From the NCBI RefSeq assembly GCF_013149805.1, contig NZ_JABEZT010000003.1:62001-126000 (forward strand): a stretch of DNA of 64,000 bases, read 5' to 3'. The number at the start of each line of letters is the position of its first letter. Positions within the stretch are counted from its first letter, which is position 1. Below, in pieces: positions 1 through 7,470 of this stretch. This DNA comes from Isoptericola chiayiensis. GTDB taxonomy: Bacteria > Actinomycetota > Actinomycetes > Actinomycetales > Cellulomonadaceae. Below the pieces are notes generated by a model. It did no database searches. It was not told the origin of the DNA and saw only the letters and a program-made list of their open reading frames with translations. Both the position numbers and the translations under genes were made by a program.

Positions 1-2
1 CG

Positions 3-161
3 GTCGAGCTCTTCGATCGGGTCAACCGGCAGGACTTCGAGGCCTGCGAGCGGACCCAGCCGGCGATGTCGTCGGTCGCCTACGCCGACGGCGGCTCGCT
101 GGTGCCGGCCGAGCACCACATCGAGGCCTTCCACGCGTGGGTGCGCGAACAGCTCGGCTGA
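3..161 (+). CDS. Rieske-type aromatic-ring/betaine oxygenase alpha subunit, C-terminal fragment
   Basis: Only the last 52 codons lie in the window; the gene enters from the left and ends with TGA at 159-161. The peptide contains NRQDFEACERTQ and LVPAEHHIEAFHAWV, which resemble the C-terminal end of the SRPBCC catalytic domain in Rieske oxygenases of the glycine-betaine demethylase (GbcA) type. Such enzymes strip one methyl group from betaine to give dimethylglycine, using electrons from a separate reductase. The substrate is inferred from context: dimethylglycine oxidase and sarcosine oxidase genes, the next two steps, lie 8 kb to the right. The Rieske centre and iron ligands are outside the window, so family membership rests on this short stretch alone. 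Confidence 0.6.
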   Translation, partial: VELFDRVNRQDFEACERTQPAMSSVAYADGGSLVPAEHHIEAFHAWVREQLG

Positions 162-617
162 GACGTCCCGACTTCCTCGCCTCGGGACGGTCGCCCTCGC
201 CGCGCGAACCCGGCCGCTCGCCACCCCTGACGTGCGCACCCCGGTCGGGATCTTCAACCCTCAGGCGATCGCCGCCAAGCTCGCCGACCACCGCGCCCAA
301 ACCACCGCCAGCCTCGATCCCACCGGATGGGACCTGTCCGCCGGTCCGCTGCGGGCCATGGCCCTTGGAGCCGACCGATCGCCGTCGGGTGCACCTGGCT
401 GAGCCGGGGGCCACGGTTGCTCGTCGAGAAGCACGGCCTGGTCGTGATCGGTCGCCGACCATTGGCTTCATCTGTACGACCGCCTTTGTAATGCCGCTCG
501 CGTACCCGCACTATTGCTGCCCACCGGTGGCATTGCTCCCGCCATCGCTTAGGGAGCCCCGGCCAGAGATCGCCTGGCGGCGGTACGCCCGGGAGCCGGG
601 GAGCCAGCCCGCTTCCC
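162..617. other. Region without a convincing gene
   Basis: No frame here shows a recognisable protein. A GTG-started frame at 232-402 (56 residues, containing NPQAIAAKLADH and SLDPTGWDLS) reads like the start of a real protein, and a second fragment in another frame follows (about 390-479, containing LLVEKHGLVVIGRRP). They may be pieces of one frameshifted gene. I cannot name the family. Confidence 0.3.
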
Positions 618-862
618 TCAGCCCGAATGAACCGCGCGCCCCATTGCACCATCAAGCATAACGTGACTTATCGGGCTCAGGATGCGGGTCGCATCTGATG
701 CAGCAACCCATCCCTCAGGGCACTTTTGAGGACTGTCAGCCAGGAGAGACTCAAACTCTCGCAGTTCCGCCTCGAGTTCGGCCGCGCTGGTTAGCACGCC
801 GCGGGCGTCTGCCGGCAGGCCTTGGTAGTCCGCGACGGCGACGGACGCGCTGGTGCTGGCAA
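618..862 (-). pseudogene. Remnant of a second YhcG/DUF1016 gene (3' end)
   Basis: On the minus strand, bases about 765-857 encode ASTSASVAVADYQGLPADAR and then GVLTSAAELEAE, nearly identical to the C-terminal end of the complete YhcG-family nuclease at 1470-2555 (…STSAPVAVADYQGLPAD…). The frame stays open to a stop at 618, but the sequence after the shared part is different. No nuclease core or N-terminal domain is found upstream, so this is a truncated copy. DNA identity over the shared stretch is high, so it reflects either a recent duplication or replacement of one homologue by another. Confidence 0.7.
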
Positions 863-949
863 GGGGCTGTTTCAGAGGTGCAGGTCAGTGGCGCTGGTCG
901 AGCCATGCGGTGAGGTCGGTCGTGATCGCGGCAGCTACGGCGCGCCAAG

Positions 950-1165
950 CTAACCCGCACTATTGTCGTGGTCGCGCCGACCAAAGAGACGTCGCCGCGT
1001 TCGAAACTTACCGTAGAGAATCATCAAATTCAGAAGGGAAACGGCGGCCAGCATATAAACGAACCCGTTCTGCGTAGCGATGGCACCTGCCGTGCACCCT
1101 GCGAACACGAGCCAAGCGACACGCTGGTCCCAGGACGGCCTTTGGAAACCATTAGCAAGCATCAC
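950..1165 (-). CDS. Small two-helix membrane protein, unknown function
   Basis: A 71-residue frame that starts with GTG at 1165 or the ATG right after it. It has two hydrophobic stretches, about residues 15-32 (VAWLVFAGCTAGAIA) and 35-52 (GFVYMLAAVSLLNLMILY), followed by a basic tail (KFRTRRRLFGRR). That is the usual layout for a small inner-membrane protein with a cytoplasmic positive end. Codon use is less GC-biased than in core genes, in keeping with the island. A possible ribosome site (GAGGTG) lies rather far upstream. The family is not recognised. Confidence 0.45.
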   Translation of the reverse strand: MMLANGFQRPSWDQRVAWLVFAGCTAGAIATQNGFVYMLAAVSLLNLMILYGKFRTRRRLFGRRDHDNSAG

Positions 1166-1208
1166 AAATGAGCGTATGAGAACACCTCTCAGATGGGTTG
1201 GTCTCTCG

Positions 1209-1424
1209 TCACGTCGTGTGACAGGCCGGGGCGCACCACCTGCAGCCGTTGACGTCGTTGAAATGGTTCTTGGCTGCGGTGACTGCCTGGCGGCATGAGC
1301 TGTGGTACCCGAGGTCGATGCGGTTGGCGCGGTCGGGCAGGCAAGACCGCTCGGAACTCACGTCGTGGACCTCGTGATCCCCTGATCCAGCCTGGGCGTT
1401 GCGGTTGACACAGAAGCGCGCCAC
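1209..1424 (-). CDS. Conserved small Cys/His-rich protein
   Basis: A 71-residue protein with a GTG start preceded by GAAGGAG at good spacing. It contains CVNRNAQ near the N-terminus, then GDHEVH, a Cys before LPDRAN, LGYHSSC, AKNHFNDVNGC and the closing WCAPACHT. Cysteines and histidines are spaced in pairs, suggesting a zinc-binding mini-domain. I recall similar short hypothetical proteins in actinobacteria, sharing the opening CVN.NAQ and the closing CHT, often in accessory DNA; that is memory rather than a search. Function unknown. It lies upstream of nothing obvious and is divergent in composition from the membrane ORF that follows it on the same strand. Confidence 0.65.
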   Translation of the reverse strand: MARFCVNRNAQAGSGDHEVHDVSSERSCLPDRANRIDLGYHSSCRQAVTAAKNHFNDVNGCRWCAPACHTT

Positions 1425-1469
1425 TCTGCTCTCCTTCGAACGAGCTTTCCCCTGCTGCCGCCGACCGTA

Positions 1470-2555
1470 CTACCGGTCACTCAGGCCCGCAGGATCGTCA
1501 CGGCGGTGGTCGAGTTCGTCTTCGATGACGGCCTCTAGCTCGGCCGCGCTGGGCAGCACGCCGCGGGCGTCTGCTGGCAGTCCCTGGTAGTCCGCGACGG
1601 CGACGGGCGCGCTGGTACTGGCCAACGCGTACCGCACCGTCGGGCCAGACTTCCCGGTGCACAGCAGGATCCCGATCGTGGGTGCGTGGATTTCGGGTCG
1701 ACGGATCTGGTCGTCGACGATCGCGATGTAGGTGCCCAACTGGCCGACGTGCGCGGGTTCGAAGGGCCCGATCTTGAGTTCGACCACGACGTAGCGCAGT
1801 TGCTCGACGTGGAAGAACAGCAGGTCGACGTAGAACTCGTCGACGCGGTCGCTGGCGTCGTCCGGCACGCTCAGGCGCACCTGGCGGCCGACGAACGCCA
1901 TGCCGCGACCCAGTTCGAGCATCGTGTCTTGCAGCCGGTCGATCAGCGCCTGCTCAACATCGCGCTCGGCGACGCGTTCGACCATCGCCAGGTGCTCGAA
2001 GACGTAGGGGTCCTTGACCAGTTGCTGCGCCAGCTCGGAGTCCGGGGCTTCCAGGGCGTCAGTGAAGTTCGTCGGCGCTGCGCCGATGGCGCCGCGCAGG
2101 TCCGCCTTGATCTGGTGCTCGAGTACCGCGCGCGACCAGCCGTCCTCGACCGCCCTCTCGGCGTACCAGTCGCGCTCTTCACGGGTCTTGAGCCGGTCGA
2201 GCAGCACCGTCACGTGCCCCCACGGCAATCGTCCAACGGGTTGTTGGACGAACTCCTCCTCCGTGGGCCAGGTCTCCGCGGCCCGCCGCATGTACAGCAG
2301 GTTCGACCGCGACCAGCCCCGCTGGTCAAGGAACTCGCGCTGCAGGTCGCCTGCCAACGACGTCACGACCTTGCTCCCCCACCCCGCGGTGCGCTGCCGC
2401 TCCAGGATGTCGTACCCCACCGACCAGTACAGGCGCAGCACCTCGGTGTTCGCCGCCCGCGCCGCCCGAAACCGCGTCTCACGCACTCGCACCTTCAACT
2501 CAGCCAACAGCTCGGCATACCCGGCCGGCTCGAGCTCGCTCCCCGAAGACGTCAT
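1470..2555 (-). CDS. YhcG-family (DUF1016) PDDEXK nuclease-domain protein
   Basis: A 361-residue protein. The N-terminal half (about 15-165) is the DUF1016 N domain: VLRLYWSVGYDI, GWGSKVVTSLAGDL, then RGWSRSNLLYMRRAAETWP and LPWGHVTVLLDRL. The C-terminal half is a PDDEXK-type nuclease fold with FYVDLLFFH and VVVELKIG supplying the expected Asp and Glu-x-Lys, followed by GQLGTYIAIVDD. I chose the ATG at 2555 because GGGGAGG sits at normal distance upstream; the ATG three codons earlier touches that site. Family members are spread on mobile and accessory DNA and are suspected DNA- or RNA-end nucleases, but a defined cellular role is not established. A truncated second copy lies at 618-862. Confidence 0.85.
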   Translation of the reverse strand: MTSSGSELEPAGYAELLAELKVRVRETRFRAARAANTEVLRLYWSVGYDILERQRTAGWGSKVVTSLAGDLQREFLDQRGWSRSNLLYMRRAAETWPTEEEFVQQPVGRLPWGHVTVLLDRLKTREERDWYAERAVEDGWSRAVLEHQIKADLRGAIGAAPTNFTDALEAPDSELAQQLVKDPYVFEHLAMVERVAERDVEQALIDRLQDTMLELGRGMAFVGRQVRLSVPDDASDRVDEFYVDLLFFHVEQLRYVVVELKIGPFEPAHVGQLGTYIAIVDDQIRRPEIHAPTIGILLCTGKSGPTVRYALASTSAPVAVADYQGLPADARGVLPSAAELEAVIEDELDHRRDDPAGLSDR

Positions 2556-2649
2556 GCGCGACATCCTCCCCCACCACACCCACACCGTGACCCGCGGGCG
2601 ATTCCGGCCTTCCGCTACAGGGCGAAGGTCCGTGCCGCACCTTGGCTAC

Positions 2650-3207
2650 TCATCGAGGAACGTGCCGCCGAACAGTTGACTCGCTGATGCCGAGCGCTCT
2701 AGCCACAGCGGCCGCCGATTGTCCATCGGCGAGCAGTGAGGCCGCTGCTTCGCGGCGATCGGGAGTCATGACAGTGGGGCGACCACCGACTCGTCCCCGC
2801 GCTCGGGCAGCGGCCAAGCCGGCGATCGTGCGTTCTCGGATCAGGTCGCGCTCCATCTGAGCCAGCGCGGCGAGCATGTGGACCATGAACCGGCCTGCGG
2901 CGGTGGAGGTGTCGATCTGTTCCGAGAGCGATCGCAGTGCCACTCCCGCGCGATCGAGCCGCGCCGCGAGGTCGACCAGGTGGGCCACCGACCGGCCCAA
3001 TCGATCCAGCTTCGTAACGACGATGGTGTCGCCGTCCTGGACTTGCTCAACAAGCTCGTTCAGGACCGGGCGGTCGTCCCGCGCGCCCGAAGCGGTCTCG
3101 ACATGGATCTGCCGCTGATCGACGCCGGCCGCCCGGAGTGCGTCGAGTTGAGAGTCCAGGGTCTGGCCCGCGGTCGAGACACGCGCGTAGCCGAACGTCA
3201 TCGCCAT
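2650..3207 (-). CDS. Serine recombinase, resolvase/invertase family
   Basis: A 185-residue small serine recombinase. The N-terminal catalytic domain shows FGYARVSTAGQTLDSQ with the nucleophile Ser11, then TIVVTKLDRLGRS (the Arg/Asp signature) and MLAALAQMERDLIRERT (long E helix). The C-terminal end, SAAAVARALGISESTVRRH, is a helix-turn-helix. Its length matches Tn3-type resolvases and DNA invertases, so it catalyses site-specific cleavage and exchange through a 5'-phosphoserine link. No matching transposase is nearby, so it is either a leftover of a Tn3-like transposon or a stand-alone resolvase of an element. Its own sites may lie in the 3208-3300 interval. Confidence 0.92.
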   Translation of the reverse strand: MAMTFGYARVSTAGQTLDSQLDALRAAGVDQRQIHVETASGARDDRPVLNELVEQVQDGDTIVVTKLDRLGRSVAHLVDLAARLDRAGVALRSLSEQIDTSTAAGRFMVHMLAALAQMERDLIRERTIAGLAAARARGRVGGRPTVMTPDRREAAASLLADGQSAAAVARALGISESTVRRHVPR

Positions 3208-3637
3208 ACTGGCGAGGCTATCGAAAACGCCTCAGCACGGTTTTGACTGCCACAGCTTTGGACACCAGTTTTTGACGGACGCGCCGCTACGGCATGGCGC
3301 CGAACACCGAGTAGCAGTCGCCGTTCGTCACAAACGGTCGTTTCTGATTGTCCACTGTCACAAAATGGTAACGATGGTCCTCGAAGGTGTTGCCTAGAGC
3401 GACCTGCCGGCAAGGAGACAAGTAGAGGGCCGGAGCAGGGCAGCGAGCCCAACGCCCCCCCTCTGACCAGGAACAAGACTTGACGAAAGGAAAAGCGGAA
3501 GCACTCGGGCCCTCGCGAACGGCGACGGGCATTATAGTCTTGCGCCAAAAAGGGCAGACTAGAACAACTTGCACGAGCCGGATAAGTGGGTAACGTGCAA
3601 ATCGCATCAGATCCAATCCGAATAGGAGAAGACCGTA
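3208..3637. other. 430-base intergenic region, possible recombinase sites and promoter
   Basis: No gene is convincing here. Two short direct repeats, GTTTTGAC at 3240-3247 and GTTTTTGAC at 3268-3276, lie just upstream of the recombinase start and could be part of its binding sites. A 7-base inverted repeat (TTGCACG at 3569-3575, CGTGCAA at 3594-3600) lies just before the secreted-protein gene and may be an operator or hairpin. A TATAGT at 3533-3538 could be a -10 element, though no good -35 is in place. Confidence 0.3.
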
Positions 3638-4267
3638 GTGCGACATCTGAGAACAATCCTGACCGCTATCGTGGCAGGGTCCTTGGCCCTCTCGGTAGCC
3701 GCCCCTGCGTCCGCCGAGAGCAGCGTGCAGGCCAGCACCGCCGACGACTGGCGCAACCTCCCGCTCGCCAAGGCGAACCCCGCCGCATCCAAGGACGTCA
3801 TTCTCTCGTTGCCCGAGAAGGTGCAACAGTCGGACGCCTATATCGACTCGTCGTACACGCCCGGTGACACGGTCCACTATCCCGACGGAAGCCTTGTGGA
3901 AGGACAGGATCTTTCCACAACGGAGGCCAAGCGCGCGGTTGAGGCCGCGGCGCTCTGTTCAGGCAACCTGGCCGCAGGGAGCTACGGATCCTTCGGCCCG
4001 GAGGCCGTCTGCCGCAGCACGGTGTGGGGGAAACGGGGCTACAGGCACACGTACAGCTGGGGAGTCGGGAGCCTAAACACCGCCGTCTGCATGAAGGGGA
4101 GGGGCTACTACTTCGACCGCAACGGCACTCCTGTGAAGACCATGTACAATATCGGCTGCGCCCTGTGGAACTCCGGCGTGTCCGTAAAGTGGGGCAACGT
4201 CATCGGCAACCCCTCCGCGCGCGGGGCCTCGCAGGGCCTCGCTCAGACAGTTCCTTGGCAGGGCTAA
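3638..4267 (+). CDS. Secreted protein of unknown function
   Basis: A 209-residue protein with a GTG start preceded by AGGAG. Residues 1-26 are a classic Sec signal peptide: basic MRHLR, hydrophobic core, and ASA before Glu27. The mature part has four cysteines (107, 125, 151, 174), enough for two disulfides once exported, and is rich in Gly and aromatic residues towards the end (RHTYSWGVGS, VKWGNVIGNPSARG). There is no LPXTG motif, TAT motif or membrane anchor. It is followed by a hairpin and then by two small membrane-protein genes on the same strand. The small-exported-protein plus small-membrane-protein layout resembles bacteriocin/immunity loci, but no family signature supports that; function is unknown. 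Confidence 0.75.
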   Translation: MRHLRTILTAIVAGSLALSVAAPASAESSVQASTADDWRNLPLAKANPAASKDVILSLPEKVQQSDAYIDSSYTPGDTVHYPDGSLVEGQDLSTTEAKRAVEAAALCSGNLAAGSYGSFGPEAVCRSTVWGKRGYRHTYSWGVGSLNTAVCMKGRGYYFDRNGTPVKTMYNIGCALWNSGVSVKWGNVIGNPSARGASQGLAQTVPWQG

Positions 4268-4291
4268 CCCTGAACAACCACGCCAATCCTT

Positions 4292-4318
4292 GGGGTGTCC
4301 GACCTGGTCGGGCACCCC
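4292..4318 (+). terminator. Hairpin after the secreted-protein gene
   Basis: GGGGTGTCCGA (4292-4302) pairs with TCGGGCACCCC (4308-4318) across a 5-base loop, with one G-U pair. It lies 25 bases after the stop codon and has no U-tract, as is usual in actinobacteria. Confidence 0.6.
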
Positions 4319-4383
4319 ATGGGCTTGCGAAACCTCAGGTCAGGGTGAATCACCCAAACTAAATATTACGGAGTTGAGATCAG

Positions 4384-4656
4384 ATGTTGCCAACAATCCG
4401 TCCCGTAGGGATGATGATCGCCGGACTCGTGACACTCATTCTCGGCTGCGCGGGAGAAGCTTTCGTGCTGGTAGGCCCCTCACCCCGCCCAGGGTTGGCG
4501 GAAACTTGGAACTCCGGTGCTGGGTGGATTCACGCCGGCGCTGACCTACTACAGACGTTTGGCGTCGTGGCGATTGTTGCTGCACTATCGGTCCAGAGTG
4601 TGATCGCACTTCGCGCCTATCAGTTATCGGGCACGGATGATGAGGACCGTTCGTAG
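4384..4656 (+). CDS. Small membrane protein, unknown function
   Basis: A 90-residue protein starting at ATG, with GGAG 11-14 bases upstream. Two hydrophobic segments are visible, residues about 8-32 (GMMIAGLVTLILGCAGEAFVL) and 56-78 (LLQTFGVVAIVAALSVQSVIAL), separated by a Pro/Gly/Trp-containing loop that would face outward, and followed by an acidic tail (GTDDEDRS). It is separated from the secreted-protein gene by a hairpin and may be read through from it. No family is recognised. Low-GC codons are more common than in the core genes. Confidence 0.55.
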   Translation: MLPTIRPVGMMIAGLVTLILGCAGEAFVLVGPSPRPGLAETWNSGAGWIHAGADLLQTFGVVAIVAALSVQSVIALRAYQLSGTDDEDRS

Positions 4657-4720
4657 CCGAGTGAAAGACGTCGTCACACTCCACTGCCCACGGGCGGGCA
4701 GACTCCCTGACCACGGCCTG

Positions 4721-4749
4721 TTGCATGACAAGCGGATTCGTAATATCCT
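4721..4749 (+). promoter_or_regulatory. Candidate primary-sigma promoter
   Basis: TTGCAT (4721-4726) and TATCCT (4744-4749) are separated by 17 bases, close to the actinobacterial vegetative consensus, 31 bases ahead of the ATG at 4780. Confidence 0.5.
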
Positions 4750-4779
4750 AGTCAGTAACAGAATAGGCAGGTAATATCC

Positions 4780-5124
4780 ATGACGATCAAGCGTGCGACA
4801 GTTGCGACATCAGCCCTTATGTTGATGAGCGCGGCCATTTGGGCAATTGTCACCGGGCATGTAGTTGGTGGCTGGATATTGTCTCTTACCTTGCCTGCCT
4901 TAGTGGCTTATGGCCTCATCCGCCGCCTCCTACATGCAAGACGCCCCACGCCTGCTGTCCGCCCCGCAGTTCAGGGCATGGGAGAGGTCCAGAACATGAT
5001 TCTTAACCGCCCAAGCGTTCCGGTCACCTATGGATCTCAGGTCGAGACGGTTGTGGTGGAGGGCGATTCCGATATTCGGGATTCGCTATTTGAAGACCCC
5101 GGCTCGGAGCGCAAGCAACTCTAA
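4780..5124 (+). CDS. Small membrane protein with cytoplasmic tail, unknown function
   Basis: A 114-residue protein with an ATG start preceded by AGGCAGG. It has two hydrophobic helices, residues about 10-28 (TSALMLMSAAIWAIVTG) and 30-48 (VGGWILSLTLPALVAYGLI), then a basic stop (RRLLHARR) and a roughly 60-residue soluble tail ending DSLFEDPGSERKQL. A promoter of good quality sits directly upstream, so it is probably transcribed on its own. No family is recognised. Its AT-richer start region matches the neighbouring membrane and secreted genes, hinting at a common foreign source. Confidence 0.55.
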   Translation: MTIKRATVATSALMLMSAAIWAIVTGHVVGGWILSLTLPALVAYGLIRRLLHARRPTPAVRPAVQGMGEVQNMILNRPSVPVTYGSQVETVVVEGDSDIRDSLFEDPGSERKQL

Positions 5125-5291
5125 GAACAGAGGTCCAGCTGCCGCCTTCTCCGAAGGTGAAGGCATCGACGGTCTGCCTTGTCGAGGGTGTTCTCGCGGG
5201 TCTGGAACCGTCCACTGGCAACGATCGCTCGGGCGGCGTCTTCGCTGGTGCGGTGGTACAGGTCGAGTCGATCAGTCATCGTGCCTCCTGG

Positions 5292-6173
5292 TCATCTGGA
5301 CCCATTGTCGCTGCGCCGTGTCCTGGGCGTGATCGCGGTGATGGCGATGCGCGCCCCGACCGCGATCGCGGTGATCTTCAGGATGTTCCCGACCTCGGCG
5401 ATCTGGGGCGTCGTAAGCAGGTTCCAGGTGGCGTGCTCGGCGACGATGGGAGCTAGGGTGCCGGTGCGGCGGTACAGGGCCACGAGCAGCACCGCCCATA
5501 CGGACACGAGCAGCGCTTCCCATCCGTAGTAGAGGTGGAACGGGACCCGTACGCACGCCGCGGTGATGCACACGATGATCCAGCTGTAGCCCGCACGGCG
5601 TAGCGCCACGACGACTACGCCGAGCAGCGCCGTCTCCTCCATCGGACCGGCCATCGCCGACGCAGCTCCCCGCAGCACCGCGGCGGCGACGCCCTCGACG
5701 TCGGGGTACGGGTAGGCGATCAGGTTCTCGGTGAACTTCGCAGCCAGCCCCATCAGGACGAAGCCGACGCCCACGGCAACAGAGGCGACGAAGAAGGTCC
5801 GCCACCGCGCCCGCCAGGTCGCCGGCTCCGCAGGAGTGGACGGCCGTGGCCAGCGACGGAACGCCAGCAGTACACCCAGCGCGATCAGGACGAAGATCCC
5901 ATCGAACGCCAGCTGAAGAGCCTGAGCCTGCACCGTCTGCGGGCCGAGTTCGACTCGAGCCGGCTCGGCCCCCGCCAGGACGTGCAGTGCGGCGACCGTG
6001 CTCTCACCCCAACCCGCGGCATAGAGCAGCACGATGGCGGCCCAGGCGAGCCACCGGGTCCGGCGCATCCAGCGCCGTGGCACCGGAGTGAGCCCGGTGC
6101 GATCGATCCGCAACTGGGCCGCCAACGGCTCAGCGAACCCGGACCAGCGGTGCTGCAGACTCGTTCGGATCAC
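5292..6173 (-). CDS. CPBP-family intramembrane metalloprotease-like protein
   Basis: A 293-residue polytopic membrane protein. The Abi/CAAX (CPBP) core is visible: GPMEETALLGVVVVALRR carries the paired glutamates, VPFHLYYGW the first His motif, and APIVAEHATWNLL the second His-x-x-x-Asn motif. Six to eight helices surround them. Family members cleave prenylated or other substrates inside the membrane; some serve in bacteriocin self-immunity or phage defence. The GTG start overlaps the stop of the upstream Toprim gene by four bases, so the two are translationally coupled and the protease belongs to that mobile-element module. Confidence 0.82.
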   Translation of the reverse strand: MIRTSLQHRWSGFAEPLAAQLRIDRTGLTPVPRRWMRRTRWLAWAAIVLLYAAGWGESTVAALHVLAGAEPARVELGPQTVQAQALQLAFDGIFVLIALGVLLAFRRWPRPSTPAEPATWRARWRTFFVASVAVGVGFVLMGLAAKFTENLIAYPYPDVEGVAAAVLRGAASAMAGPMEETALLGVVVVALRRAGYSWIIVCITAACVRVPFHLYYGWEALLVSVWAVLLVALYRRTGTLAPIVAEHATWNLLTTPQIAEVGNILKITAIAVGARIAITAITPRTRRSDNGSR

Positions 6174-7192
6174 TTACCGTCCCCGCTGCTCGAAGTGGTG
6201 ATGGCATCGACCATCTCGCCGGCGACGATGTCGTGGTCCAGCACGAGGGCCAGGCGGTGGGTCAGGTGGGTCGTCGCCTGGGCCAGGGTGGCCGAGTTCT
6301 GGCTCGCGACGGCGGCGGTGACATGCCGCAGGGCCGCCAGGCTGCCCTCGATGCTGGTCAGGTCGTAGCCGGCCAGGGTGGCGTCGATGGCCACCTCGAC
6401 CAGGGTTCGGGCCTGCTGGACCAGTGCGGCCCGCAGGTCGGTGCGCCGGCCCTGCTGGACCAGGTCTGCCGGGTCGGCGCCCGGCTCGAGCTCGGCGACG
6501 CGCACGGTAGCGACCTCCTCGGGAGTGAGCAGCCCGACCAGGCGGCAGATGGCCCGCTGGCCCGCGGTGTCGGCGTCGGTGGCCAGGACGAGCCGGCCCA
6601 CGCTGTCGGGGTCGATGGCGCGCAGCGCCTCGAGGTGGCCGGTGGTGATGGCGGTGCCGCACGCGGCCAGGGGCACGAGGTCGGCGCCGGCGCGGCGCAC
6701 GGCCTCGGCGTCGAAGGCGCCCTCGACCAGCACGGGGGTCGCGCCGCGGGCCAGCCGCTGTGTGGTCTTGGCGTCCAGCCCGTACAGCGCCCGGCTCTTG
6801 TCGTAGACGGCCGTGCTGGTGGTGTTCAGGTACTTCGCCGGCGGCTGGTCTGCATCGTCACTGGCCGGGTTGCGACGTGCGGTGAATCCGATGATCTGGC
6901 TTGCGTCATCGCAGATGGGCAGCACGATCCGGTCCCGGAGGGCGTCCCCCACCGAGCCGTTACCGGCGCGCACGGCCAGGCCGGCGTCGAGCAGCTCAGC
7001 CTCAGTGAAGCCTCGCTTGGTCAGCGTGGGCACCAGGCGCGCCCACCCGGCCGGGGCCTGGCCGGCGACCGTGCCGCGCAACCCGCGGGCGGCGAGGTAG
7101 TCGCTCACCCAGGCGTCGGCCTGTGTGGCGTGCCAGCGCCAGTAGTCCCAGGCCGCGGCGTTCGCGGCCAGGATCCGTGCCGTGGTGGTCAT
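6170..7192 (-). CDS. Toprim-domain DnaG-like primase fragment protein
   Basis: A 340-residue protein related to the catalytic core of DnaG. LRDRIVLPICDD and IGFTARR (about residues 86-107) match the primase N-terminal subdomain; TPVLVEGAFDAEAV (152-165) is the Toprim Glu motif and LATDADTAGQRA (about 214-225) the Toprim DxD motif. It lacks the N-terminal zinc finger and the helicase-binding domain. I start it at ATG 7192; the longer open frame overlaps the redoxin gene. Such short Toprim primases occur on actinobacterial plasmids and integrative elements next to NrdH-like redoxins, as here. It probably helps replicate or prime the element, but could be a remnant. Confidence 0.8.
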   Translation of the reverse strand: MTTTARILAANAAAWDYWRWHATQADAWVSDYLAARGLRGTVAGQAPAGWARLVPTLTKRGFTEAELLDAGLAVRAGNGSVGDALRDRIVLPICDDASQIIGFTARRNPASDDADQPPAKYLNTTSTAVYDKSRALYGLDAKTTQRLARGATPVLVEGAFDAEAVRRAGADLVPLAACGTAITTGHLEALRAIDPDSVGRLVLATDADTAGQRAICRLVGLLTPEEVATVRVAELEPGADPADLVQQGRRTDLRAALVQQARTLVEVAIDATLAGYDLTSIEGSLAALRHVTAAVASQNSATLAQATTHLTHRLALVLDHDIVAGEMVDAITTSSSGDGK

Positions 7193-7218
7193 GGTCTCTA
7201 CCCTTTGTGCGCCTACGG

Positions 7219-7470
7219 TCAGGCCGCCCGGGCCACGCGAGCGATCTGGTCGGGTCGAAACCCGCTCCAGTGGTCCTGCCCGGTGCCGTCCTCGACGACG
7301 ACCACGGGGGCCTCGCTGTAGTCGAGCTCTTCGGTCACGTACTCGTGCGCGGCCGGGTTCTCGGCCAGCTGGACCACGACCGGCGTGACTCCCTTGTCCT
7401 GCAGCTTGTCGATCGTCATGCGGCAGCGGATGCACGACGGACCAGTGCTGTAGACGGTGACGGTGACCAT
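7219..7470 (-). CDS. NrdH-like glutaredoxin-family redoxin
   Basis: An 83-residue thioredoxin-fold protein. TVYSTGPSCIRCRMTIDKL carries the redox pair Cys13 and Cys16 (CIRC, where canonical NrdH has CxQC), EAPVVVVEDG holds the cis-proline region and HWSGFRPDQIARV the NrdH-like C-terminal helix. NrdH proteins reduce class Ib ribonucleotide reductase. No nrdE/nrdF gene is nearby; the copy here sits 26 bases ahead of a Toprim gene on the same strand, as on mobile elements. It likely supports nucleotide supply or redox control for the element, which is an inference. Confidence 0.85.
   Translation of the reverse strand: MVTVTVYSTGPSCIRCRMTIDKLQDKGVTPVVVQLAENPAAHEYVTEELDYSEAPVVVVEDGTGQDHWSGFRPDQIARVARAA

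Noticed and set aside
2650-3207. Complete Tn3-family transposon
   Set aside because: Only a resolvase-like gene is present; there is no tnpA transposase and no 38-base-type terminal repeat in the surrounding sequence.
3638-4267. Lactococcin-972-like bacteriocin
   Set aside because: The protein is much longer, has four Cys and lacks the family pattern; the usual ABC transporter genes are absent.
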